This document shows positions 19,396 to 27,264 of a DNA stretch of 27,264 bases, piece after piece (position 1 is the first letter of the stretch; each line of letters opens with the position of its first letter). Source of the DNA: Gnetum montanum (lineage: Eukaryota; Streptophyta; Gnetopsida; Gnetales; Gnetaceae). The position numbers and the translations under genes were made by a program. The stretch is from positions 4,132-31,395 of the forward strand of contig MNCI01013647.1 of the NCBI GenBank assembly GCA_015680685.1. The letters are read 5' to 3'. The notes beneath the pieces were generated by a model. That model was not told the origin of the DNA, did not search any database, and worked only from the letters and a program-made list of their open reading frames with translations.

Positions 19396-19700
19396 GGGCT
19401 GAAGGTAAGCAAAGGTGACCATTTGAATACTACGTTGTTGCAGACTTGCACCAACTTACTGGCGTTACTCGAGCCATTTGTGACCGTTGAGCTTGCAAGA
19501 CCATTGTGACGTGAGTAATAACTGCGATCCTACTACGTTGTGACTATGCTGCCAGCTCCTAGAGGCATGTGCCAATGGTCCGATTGAGGTGGAGTGCACT
19601 AATGTCACACGGTCACCTGCCTGCTACACTATGTTTTGTGACATGGCTTGCTTATCGTGGCATAGCACCTTTCCGCGTGTCTTGTCGTAGTTCACATACT

Positions 19701-19737
19701 TGCTACATGATGCTACGCTACGTAGCGTAGTGTAGCA
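19701..19737. repeat. Hairpin with 18-bp perfect palindrome in LTR E
   Basis: CTACGCTACGTAGCGTAG at 19713-19730 is a perfect palindrome. It is flanked by a further inverted pair, TGCTACA (19701-19707) and TGTAGCA (19731-19737). It lies in the U3 of LTR E with other copies of the same words around 19846-19890, 19976-20012 and 20039-20066. Confidence 0.9.
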
Positions 19738-20066
19738 TAGTGACTAGGACAGTTTTGCTGATTTTCAGCTTATTCTACCATAGTGCAAGTTCTGCGGACT
19801 TTGCTAATATTACCTTTCGAATCACCTTCTGTCCTTTTCTGTAGAATTGCTACGCCTTGTTGCGCCATGTAGCTCAGCGTAGCATAGCACTAGACATGGT
19901 CCGCTGCTTCATGGCAAAAAGAGACACCATTGCAGAACTCAAGATTGGATGAGGGAGGTGAGTAGTGAAGTTGTTGCTATGCTATGCCATATGTCATTGC
20001 GTAGCATAACATGTCGTTCTACCATTGTTTTCTGAGGCTTGCTACGCTACACATCATAGCGTAGTA

Positions 20067-21355
20067 GGCTTTGTGACTTAGAAAACTTGTTGAACTAATT
20101 CTCTCATGCAGCTAGGCTACTGTTGCTAATTCTGGACACCGTTTCTGAGCAGGCTGCCAGCTATTCAGACTACTTTGGCAGACGGGCGAGTTGGTACGGA
20201 ACTCGCCCATGCCTAAAGTAGAAAATTTATCAAACTGGCCATCTTGGACTCAAAACGTTCTTTTCTCGATGGACTTCCATGGTGTTGTGTAGATTGCGAT
20301 AGCTTGGTGAAGCTAGGATGACCCCGTATTTTCTTTTATGGTGTTTCATTGGCCCCTCTTTGTCGACGTCTTGAGAACAGGCTCGATGGACATCGACAAA
20401 GAATACAAAACACTGCAGCAAGCAAAATGTTGAGGCTATCGCTTGGTGAGTGTTGAGACGTTGCCTGGCTGTGCTCGAAGGTGCTGCATTGGTGCTACGG
20501 AGGTTAAGGAAGAGAGTAGAGATGATGTTTAGCCAGGTCCCCTGTCAGAGTGCTTTGAGGGGCTCGTTTGCATTTTCATCTCTGACTGGCACTGTTCTTC
20601 AACCTCCTGCAAGTGGATGTCCCCTCCGTAGGATGAGCTGTATTACATCCATGGAGGGTCTTGACCTGGCTATCGGAGCCTTCCGCACGGTGAGCTGCGT
20701 TACGCACATGCTAGAATTTGCACTCTCAAACAACCATGTTAGTTGAGGCACTCACTTTGCGACGCTATAGCCTTTGCTGCTGTAGAGGGATGTGTTTGCA
20801 GGGACAATGTTTTGCGAGCTACTGGCATTATTGTTACCCTTGGGCACCATCGCTAGTGTGAGATGCCCAAATCAGGGAGGCCAGTAGTGGTCTTGGCAGC
20901 AGTGCCCATAGAGGAAGCTATTTCCCAGGGCACCGAGGGCGCAGATGTACTAGGATCCCCACCAAAGGCATGCACGCTGAGTTCAGCTATGGGATCAGCT
21001 ACCACATAGCCGAACACTGTGCAAGCCGGAATCTTTATGGGGAACAGAAGTGCAACAATATTATGGCTAGGCCACAATACTGTCAACACCTTAGAAGTGG
21101 GAACAGGCCTGGGAGCTACCATCTGGGCAATGGGCCATAGCGACAGTAGGTTCGAAGGGCCCGTGTGACATCGTACGATGTCTTTGAAGGGTCAGCGTGA
21201 CACCAGAAATGGTGACACGTACGTCGCGGACCGTGTTTTCCTTATGTCAGGAGCTGCATCTCAGAGCGGCGATGTCCCACCCATGTGCTGGTGTCATGCT
21301 CCTTCGTTCAATGTATATTCAGTGATGATGCATATTGAGGATGCAACACGAACCC
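20067..21355. other. Region between LTR E and Element E integrase
   Basis: About 1.3 kb with no recognisable conserved domain. It lies downstream of pol on the minus strand, where Tat elements often carry long non-coding or extra sequence. A perfect inverted repeat GGGCGAGTT/AACTCGCCC with a 7-base loop lies at 20184-20208. An 89-codon minus-strand frame (20853-21122) and short plus-strand frames exist, but none has a recognised motif. A pyrimidine run at 20352-20360 is a candidate polypurine tract on the minus strand. Confidence 0.4.
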
Positions 21356-21640
21356 AGTTTAAGGTCTTGGTAAACCGGTTGCTGGTTTAGGGTCCTAGCA
21401 GACGGCTGTGCTGGTTTGAGGTCCCAGTGGATTGTACACGCTAGTTTTACATCGTGGCAGATGCACAATGCCAATTTATAGTCATAGTGGACTAATAGTG
21501 CTAGTTTTACGTCGTGGCGGACTATTGCTGCCAGTTTACCATCGTAGCAGATGTTGTTTGGTGTTGCTAGTTTATCGTCATTGTGAATGTTGACCGGCGC
21601 GGCTGCCAGTTTATCGTTGTAGAGGACCGTGTCGTGTGTT
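21356..21640. repeat. Tandem array of about 30-bp units after Element E integrase
   Basis: Nine degenerate units, each starting (A/G)GTTT or a close variant (AATTT once), begin at 21356, 21384, 21413, 21443, 21473, 21503, 21533, 21569 and 21608. Unit lengths are 28, 29, 30, 30, 30, 30, 36 and 39 bases, with a partial last unit. A typical unit is AGTTTTACGTCGTGGCGG plus about 12 variable bases ending GCT or GCC. On the minus strand they translate as a repeat led by KLA with HD or similar at the end (KLALLVHYDY, KLALCICHDV, KLACTIHWDL). The array sits just beyond the pol stop. Confidence 0.85.
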
Positions 21641-21651
21641 GTCATTGCACC

Positions 21652-23084
21652 TTAGACATAGTATGGCTTGAGGTACATGTGGTTCACCGGGTTGGTGAAT
21701 TCATTGCCATTCATGTCTGCCAGTTTGAAAGCTCCATTCCTGAAGGCTTTAGCGACCACGTAAGGCCCTTCCCAGTTGGCTGAGAATTTACTCACGTGCT
21801 CATGGATGACCTTGAGGATGAGATCTCCCTTCTGTATTGGTCGTCGATGTTGGTCTGCATGGTGCTTTTGCCATTGTCTATCCTGATAGTGCTCGATCTG
21901 TCTTAGTGTCTCCGTGTGTTCCTCCTCCACTGAGTCGAGGTCGATGGCTTCACTCACGACGTTGGACAGGATCATCTAGAGTGAGGGTACTTGTAACTTA
22001 AGAGGTAACACAACTTCAGATCTGTAAACAAGACTGTAAGGGGTCTTACTTGTCACGGTTCTGTAAGTCATTTGATAGGCCCAGAGGAGATAGAGTATTT
22101 GCTCGTGCCACCGCCTCTTGTTGTTGCTAAGCATCCGCTTCAGTAAGTTGATGATGGACTTATTTGTAGCCTCCGCCTGTCCATTCGCCTGCGGATAGTA
22201 AGGGGAGAAAAATGATTATTTAATGCCTAGGTTACTATAGAAGGTCTGGGTTTCCTTACTGCTGAATTGTGGCCCATTGTTAGTCACAATGGTCATCGGA
22301 AGCCTGAACCTAGTCACAATGTTATCGAGGATGAAGTGGAAAATTTGTTGGGATGTCATTTTCCTCAGAGGAATAGCTTCCACCCACTTAGTAAAATACT
22401 CTGTGGCGATGATAATGAAGCTATGCCCCGTGGAAGACTTAGGCATGATGGGCCCTATGAGGTCTAGTTCCCATTGTTGGAAAGGCCACGTAATTTGTGT
22501 AGGGTGTAGGTCTGTAGGCGCTATGTGTATGAGATTTTCATATCTCTGACATGTGTCACATGTCTTGACTTTTGATAGGCAGTCGTGCTCCATGTAAGGC
22601 CAATAGTACCCTAGGCGTCTGATCTTTGCTACCATAGCCCTAGGTGCTATGTGTCTACTGCACAGCCCTTCATGAACCTCATATAGTACCTTCTGTGCTT
22701 GCTCACCACCCACACACACTAGCAATATCCCATCGTAGGACCACCAACATAGGGTGTCACTTCCTATGAGCACGTATTGTCGGGCACGTTTGTAGATTGC
22801 GTCTCTCTGGCCCGATGTCAATCTGCCTGGGAGTTCGCCATGCTGCAGATATGCTTTAATGTTATCATACCATTCTAGGGTGTCCGTAGTATCAACAGAC
22901 ACCACGTGTTCTGCTCGAGTGATAGGTTCTGCACATTTTATGATCGCAGTTCGCTGGTTCGCCAAGGAATACGATGGAATGTTTAATGCAAGGATAGCTA
23001 AGGTGTTTGCTATGCTGTTCTCACTGTGTGGCACGTGCTGGACGTCAGTGGTCACGAATTTTTTCAATAAAACCTTTACTAGGT
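21652..23084 (-). pseudogene. Integrase of Tat-like Element E
   Basis: Integrase on the minus strand, starting just after a frameshift that separates it from the archaeal-type RNase H. The zinc module is intact: HEGLCSRH and CDTCQ. In the DDE core, the first Asp is in WELDLIGP, the second is Asn in VTNNGPQF (codon 22281-22279), and Glu is in ANGQAEATN after a stop at 22218-22216. The frame continues through LWAYQMTYRT and YSLVYRSEVVLP to a second stop (21978-21976), then to the C-terminal KFSANWEGPYVV..AFKLADMNG..LKPYYV, ending naturally at about 21652. The length and C-terminus match a complete family integrase, but two stops and the lost catalytic Asp make it inactive. Confidence 0.92.
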
Positions 23085-23490
23085 TGCAGTAGGGTTGCAG
23101 ATTCGTAGCCTTGCAGGCATAAATTTGGTGATTTGATTCACAACTAGTTGTAAATCTCCCGAGATTGTCAGGTGTTGTACATGTAGTGCGTGGGAAGTTA
23201 AGATTCCTTTGAGTAGCCCCTCATATTCTGCTTTGTTGTTAGTACATGGGAATGTGAAGTGATAAGCGGATGGGTATATTTCCCTAGAGAGGAATGTGAT
23301 TACAGTAGTGGTGCTACCTTCTTGCGTGGTTGAGGCATCATCGAAGTGTAAGGTTGCCTCGAAATGCGGTGGGACGATGACAACATTGCTTACATATTCA
23401 TCTGAAAACTTGGGGTCAATGACCACCTGGTCGTTGACTGGTGAGGCCGTGAGTTGGGTCGCTATGGCTTGGCCTTTTGTCAACGATTGG
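23085..23490 (-). pseudogene. Second, archaeal-type RNase H of Element E
   Basis: After the standard RNase H, Element E carries another RNase H fold: LHFDDASTTQEGS (first Asp), FPCTNNKAEYEGLLKGI (Glu) and LTISGDLQLVVNQI (Asp). A second domain of this type between RNase H and integrase is diagnostic for Tat/Ogre-lineage Ty3/gypsy elements. It is preceded by KGQAIATQL, the usual linker. Frameshifts of one base separate it from the upstream frame (near 23480-23490) and from the integrase (near 23085-23095). The three catalytic acids are present. Confidence 0.88.
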
Positions 23491-24890
23491 CTCACAGTGT
23501 AGATCAAATTCTGTAGTTATGACCTTCCATTGGGCTATCCTGCTACCTTTGTATAGGTTGTTGTTGATGGCTCGGAGTACATTGCTTTTGCAAATGATGT
23601 TGGTTGTGCTGCGGAATAGGTAGTGCCGCCACCTTTTTAGCGCAAACACTAAGGCTAGGTAATTCCTTTTCACCTCGTTGTATTTTTCCTCGTATGATAT
23701 TAATGCATGGCTCAGGTAATACACTGGTATCTCAGAGCCATCGTCCCGCTTCTGACATAGTAGTGCCACTATGGATGCATCAGAGGTGGCAAGATATATG
23801 AAGAAGGGCTTGTTCCTCTGCAGCGGGTACACTGTTGGTAGGTGCGAGAGTTCTTTCTTTAGGTTGTCAAAGGCTTGTTGACATTGGACTATCCACTTGA
23901 AGTCAACCCCTTTTCTCAGAAGATGTTGCATGGGGTGTAACTTATCGGTTAGTTTTACTATGAACCTTTGAATGAATTGCACTCTACCTTGTAGACCACG
24001 TAACTCTTTTAGGTTTGTGGGGGGCGCTAGGTTGATGATAGCTTTGACTTTGTCTAGGTCAACCTGTATTCTAGCCTCCGATACTACAAACCCTAACATG
24101 CGCTCGATCTTTACTTCGAAGATACATTTCTTAGGATTGAGAAGCAAATTGTGCCTTTGACAGCACTTTAGAACTAACTCTAGGTCATGCGGGTGATGGG
24201 CCGCCTCTTTGGACTTAACCGCTATATCGTCCACGTAATAATTTAATGTTTCTAGGATGTGGTTATTGAAAATGTACATCATGGCTCACTGGTATGTTGC
24301 CCCAGCATTCTTGACCCCAAAGGGCATCATGGTATAGCGAAGGTTCCCCATGGAGTCATGAAGGTTGTCGACAGATAGTGTTCCGAGTTGATGCAAATTT
24401 GGTTGTATCTGGAGAAGCCATCCATGAGGGATAGTAAAGCATGCCCAGCCATGGTGTCGATGAGTTGATCAATGTTCGATAGTGGAAAGTTATCCTTGAT
24501 CGTTGCCTTATTCAAATCTTGGAAATCTATACACATTCGTATCCTTCTTATTTTCTTCGAAACCACAACGATGTTGGACACCCACTCTGAATAGTCGACC
24601 GCGCGGATGAAGCCTACTCGGTACAACTTAGTGATTTCCTCCTTCATGGCTAGCACGATTTCTGGCTTGATTTTACGTGCCTTTTTCTTGATTGCCTTCA
24701 CATGGGGATCTAGGATAGTATTATGCTGAATCAACCGTGGATCTAGACCTGGCATATCTTCATATGACCATGCGAAAATGTCAACATGTGCTTGCAAGGT
24801 TTTAACTATGCCCTTATGTATTTGTGTATCTAGTAGAGAGCTACGTCTCAATGTCTTTACCTCCCTTCCTGTAGAGGTTACTGTTGGCAC
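23491..24890 (-). pseudogene. Reverse transcriptase and RNase H of Tat-like Element E
   Basis: RT and first RNase H on the minus strand. The pre-RT motif FAWSYEDMPGLDP lies about 40 residues from the left end of the match. RT motifs: SEWVSNIVVVSKK, CIDFQDLN, FPLSNIDQLID, first Asp in LMDGFSRYNQI, then after a one-base deletion near 24335 and a stop at 24288-24286, MMPFGVKNAG and YVDD (about 24237-24226). RT tail: LRGLQGRVQFIQRF. RNase H: FFIYLATSDAS, PVYYLSHAL, EEKYNEVKRNYLALVFAL. The protease and gag expected upstream are missing, because the element match ends at about 24898 beside the kinase pseudogene. The start GTG at 24890 is only where the open frame happens to begin. Confidence 0.9.
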
Positions 24891-24906
24891 ATTTTGGCCA
24901 TTTCAT

Positions 24907-25345
24907 GGAATAGATTAGAACACAAGATTGAGAATTGCAGTTGGAGCAGCAATAGGACTTGAACATCTACACGATAAGACAAGCCCACCTATTTTATATA
25001 TCGTGATCTAAAATGGCCTACAGTAACAAGTCACCACGTAGCCTCTTATGAGGGAGGTTGTAACAGCACTTGGTTACTTGTCTTCTCAAACATATGATCC
25101 TCTATTTTCGATCATCCATTAATGTTAAACCCACTTTTTCAAGTCAAAATGCAAAGATGGAAAGAAAATTAACTGCCAGAATAGACAATCATCAAGTGTC
25201 TGAAATGGAGCAAATTGATGCCAAGGGTTTTAAACAACCCTCATTATTGAAGGATTCCAGAAAAACCCCGAAACGCAACGTTTTGGACGTGATGGTTCTG
25301 GGGAAATAATGGTCTTGGAAGACATGGAGAATAATAAAAATACAT
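24907..25345 (+). pseudogene. PBS1-like receptor-like cytoplasmic kinase pseudogene (RLCK VII), internally deleted
   Basis: Host-derived fragment of a Ser/Thr kinase of the plant RLCK VII (PBS1/PBL) type; intact members act at the plasma membrane in immune and hormone signalling. Visible: GID(stop)[11 protein letters not shown] then [13 protein letters not shown], matching the [22 protein letters not shown] region, with TAG where Trp is expected (24916-24918); Y then, after a two-base frameshift, RDLK of the catalytic loop (25002-25013). The match then jumps directly to the C-lobe end, PLMREVVTALGYLSSQTYDP (25042-25101). The DFG, activation loop and APE segments, roughly 130 residues, are absent. 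Beyond it, GSGEIMVLEDME (about 25291-25326) resembles the basic/Ser-rich PBL tail. Contiguity across motifs suggests loss of introns or a deletion. Confidence 0.75.
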
Positions 25346-25758
25346 GATGATACATAGACTCACCACCATTTGCAAAAATCGTAGGCATGCATAGGTAGAC
25401 ATGTGGAACAAGAATCCTTGCACCACAAGCCAAGCTTTGTGCATTTATTTTCACTCACCAATAATGGCTTCTTCATCCAACAATGTGAAATGTGTATTTC
25501 TGTGGTTTTCTATTGCTGAGGCAAGCGACAAATAATATGCAAACAAAAAGAGGAACGCCATTGACTTCATCAAAGCTTGGGTTATATGATCTTATTGAAA
25601 ATTTTATTAATTTATCATGGGAAGAAAGGGCAGGAGGAGTACGGCAGAGGTGCTGCGTTTCCAGCGTTGACCACCATGAAATCAAATGGTGCCGCTAAGA
25701 CATGAAACTTTGCCAACCAGCGATGCATACCAACAACACGAATTATTTTGCAAATGAA
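25346..25758. other. Unassigned sequence after the kinase pseudogene
   Basis: No convincing coding domain, repeat or LTR motif is visible. Short open frames on both strands (for example 25492-25698 +) have no recognised motif and overlap each other. Confidence 0.4.
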
Positions 25759-25760
25759 TT

Positions 25761-25974
25761 GCGGCCCTAATTTGCTGAAAATCGTGGCCCTAATTTGCAG
25801 AAAAACGTGGCCCTAATTTGCTGAAAAACGTGGCCCTAATTTGCAGAAAATCGTGGCCCTAATTTGCTCCGAAATTTGCAGAAAATCACGGCCCTAATTT
25901 GCTGAAAATCATGGTCGAAATTTGCAGAAAATCGTGGCCCTAATTTGCTCCGAAATTTGCAGAAAACCGCGGCC
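25761..25974. repeat. Minisatellite with 23-bp units and 35-bp variants
   Basis: Units resembling GTGGCCCTAATTTGCAGAAA plus three bases (AAC or ATC) start at 25761, 25784, 25807, 25830, 25853, 25888, 25911, 25934 and 25969. Spacing is 23, 23, 23, 23, 35, 23, 23 and 35 bases. The 35-bp units carry an extra 12-base piece (CTCCGAAATTTG) in the same place both times, so part of the array was amplified as a higher-order block. Position 16 alternates between GCTGAA and GCAGAA. No frame is kept, since 23 is not a multiple of three. Confidence 0.95.
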
Positions 25975-26851
25975 TTGTTCACAGATTCTGTTTGGGCGTT
26001 CTTGGGAATTCGTGGGTCTGTTTCGGCAGGGTTAATTCAGGAAATGGCTTCCACAAAACACGACGGCAGCAGCAGGCGTGGAGAAGACCAGCAGCAGGTG
26101 CAGAAAAGTCCGTAGCAAACACCAAAGAAACACAAATGGGCATGGCCTGTACGCGACAACACCACCGGATGCAGTGGCAAAACGTTCAGAGGATGAAACT
26201 GTATTTCTGCACAATTTACGGCAACCACCAGAAAAGCCCGCGTTCTCAATCCATTCTTGCTTGTCGATTGCTAATGTTTCTGTAACAAATTCAGATTCAA
26301 GTTGCAGAAAACAAAGGAGAAAAGCCAGGGTTGGTGTTGCGTGATAAACTCTGCAGGTGTGGCCGTGTTTAACAATCCGCGATCGTAGGAGTTAGCACCG
26401 GAATAGTTGAAAGTACGTGGTAGGTTCTACTAATTTTGTGCAAAGGTTTGGAATGCAAAAACAAAAATATAAATCAGCCGATTGTGCCCACGGTGACGTG
26501 CGATTTTTACCAGGGAAGACCAAGGTTTTAACCACAAACTTTGCACCAAGGTATATATAAAATAAATATTAATCTATAATGGGAGTATCGGTGGTTTAAA
26601 TACCAAAATATATATAATCAAAACATATATACATATTATGACCATTGAAATACCTATAATATGAAACCTTGATTTAGAGACTTGCTTCCAATTATCCAAG
26701 TTATGAAATATATTATTTAAATGCCATTGAAGATTTGCAATTTTAATTATCCTATAAAGTCCTCATTATATTAAAGTTAGCATAAAATGCTCCTCATTTT
26801 ATGCATAACTTCCTAACTCCCTAACTACCTAACCTTCTCCTAACTTATCTT
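25975..26851. other. Unassigned sequence right of the minisatellite
   Basis: 25975-26350 is GC-balanced and contains overlapping short frames on both strands (for example 26078-26344 +, 88 codons, basic and Gln/Arg-rich) without known motifs. From about 26550 it becomes strongly AT-rich with TATATA runs near 26555-26635. The overlapping frames give no way to choose a real gene. Confidence 0.4.
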
Positions 26852-27264
26852 CTAATTGGTTAGTCTAATTACTTAAGAGAGAAGTTAGGAAAGATATTTG
26901 AGATATTTTTGATATTTTAAACTTGACATCTCATTTGAATAAGCAAAATAAAGGGACATATATTGTATTTTAATTTTATACCAAGGCCACTTGTCAACCT
27001 CTTTTATCTCTTTGGTTGTTGCAACCACCCAAAAATTGTTGTAACTTACCTAACTTGTTGGGCAAGTAACCCCCTAACTTGTTGGGCAAGAAATTTTCTA
27101 ATTGGTTGGCCAAGTGACTTGGGAGAGAAGTTAGGTGAGATATTTTTAAAATGTAACTTCCCTACCTACCTTGGAATCCTATAAATAGGCTTCAAAGGGG
27201 GGAGGAAAAAACACACATGGGAGCATCATCATCACACTTGGAAGATTTGTAAAGAAGATTGTTT
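26852..27264 (+). repeat. Promoter part of another LTR (LTR G), cut by the window end
   Basis: The stretch has the look of an LTR U3 with its R start. A 38-bp direct repeat (CTAATTGGTTAG.. to GAGAGAAGTTAGG) occurs at 26852-26889 and 27098-27135. Three CTAACTTGTTGGGCAAG-type copies at 27050, 27074 and 27098 have an exact 24-base period. TATAAATAGG follows at 27180, then a GGGGGGAGG stretch and ACACACATGGGAGCATC. The left end of the LTR is not found and the right end lies outside the window, so the superfamily (Copia or gypsy) is open. A conventional host promoter is the alternative. Confidence 0.45.
27180..27189 (+). promoter_or_regulatory. TATA box of the right-end LTR/promoter
   Basis: TATAAATAGG lies 66 bases after the third 24-bp repeat copy. 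This is a strong plant TATA match, with transcription expected to begin about 30 bases downstream, inside the GGGGGGAGGAAAAAA region. Confidence 0.6.

Larger units (their letters stand above)
18654..20066 (-). repeat. LTR E (3' LTR of minus-strand Element E)
   Basis: On the minus strand this LTR ends GGTCGCTACA at 18654, next to Element D gag. It is homologous to LTR D in the opposite orientation (see 16264-16407) and to LTR F. It has TATTTATA at 19388-19395 (TATAAATA on the minus strand). The part upstream of the TATA box on the minus strand (19610-20066) is packed with inverted CTACG/CTATG words. The outer end is not settled: CGCTACA ending at 20051 would give 7-bp inverted ends with TGTAGCG, but those words are common here. 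An alternative start is TGAAACACC at 20348, next to a purine run (AAAGAGGGG on the minus strand). Confidence 0.7.

Noticed and set aside
20450-21390. Overlapping frames on both strands (20450-20746 +, 20853-21122 -, 21178-21390 +) as possible host genes
   Set aside because: No conserved motif is seen, the frames lie between pol and LTR of Element E, and open length is near what chance allows in this GC-richer stretch.
25761-25974. CRISPR-like array
   Set aside because: The units are contiguous 23-bp repeats without variable spacers, in plant nuclear DNA; it is a minisatellite.
26078-26344. Basic 88-codon frame as a real small gene
   Set aside because: Two or three equally long frames overlap it on both strands, it has no motif, and no promoter or splice evidence supports it.

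Overview
The window looks like nuclear DNA from a land plant with a large, repeat-rich genome. Nearly everything in it is decayed Ty3/gypsy (Metaviridae-type) LTR retrotransposon. The only host-gene trace I recognise is a short pseudogene of a PBS1-like receptor-like cytoplasmic kinase. A gymnosperm is plausible from the old, nested and heavily mutated repeats, but the sequence alone does not prove it. No intact cellular gene, rRNA, tRNA or CRISPR array is visible.

Layout, left to right. 1-6108 is the 3' part of an Athila-like element, Element A, on the + strand: gag tail, protease, reverse transcriptase (RT), RNase H, integrase, then a region with a small two-hydrophobic-segment ORF. Three LTRs of one family follow on the + strand: LTR A (6109-7089), LTR B (9411-10348) and LTR C (13298-14144). 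All begin TGATGA and end TCATCA. Between A and B is a 2.3 kb decayed coiled-coil reading frame of unknown function. After B comes an Athila-like gag-protease-RT remnant, cut at 12697 by LTR F, a reverse-oriented LTR of a second family. LTR C is followed by a recognisable tRNA-Asp-type primer binding site and a decayed gag-like frame.

From about 15260 a Tat-like element, Element D, runs on the + strand: LTR, primer binding site at 16414, and gag from 16661. Its gag is interrupted at 18653/18654 by the LTR of Element E, a related element on the - strand. Element E's pol lies at 24890-21652 (minus-strand order: RT, RNase H, a second archaeal-type RNase H, integrase). The dual RNase H places E in the Tat lineage. 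E's 5' part is missing: near 24900 it abuts the kinase pseudogene (24907-25345, + strand). The right end holds a 23-bp minisatellite with 35-bp variants (25761-25974) and the promoter part of another LTR, LTR G, with a TATA box at 27180.

All coding remnants carry stops, frameshifts or substituted catalytic residues, so no element here looks autonomous. The order of events is partly readable. E inserted into D. F inserted into the RT that follows LTR B. D lies downstream of the gag-like frame that follows LTR C. The features most worth follow-up are the coiled-coil payload, the palindromic CTACG/CTATG arrays in the D/E LTRs, the env-position membrane ORF, and the internally deleted kinase pseudogene.
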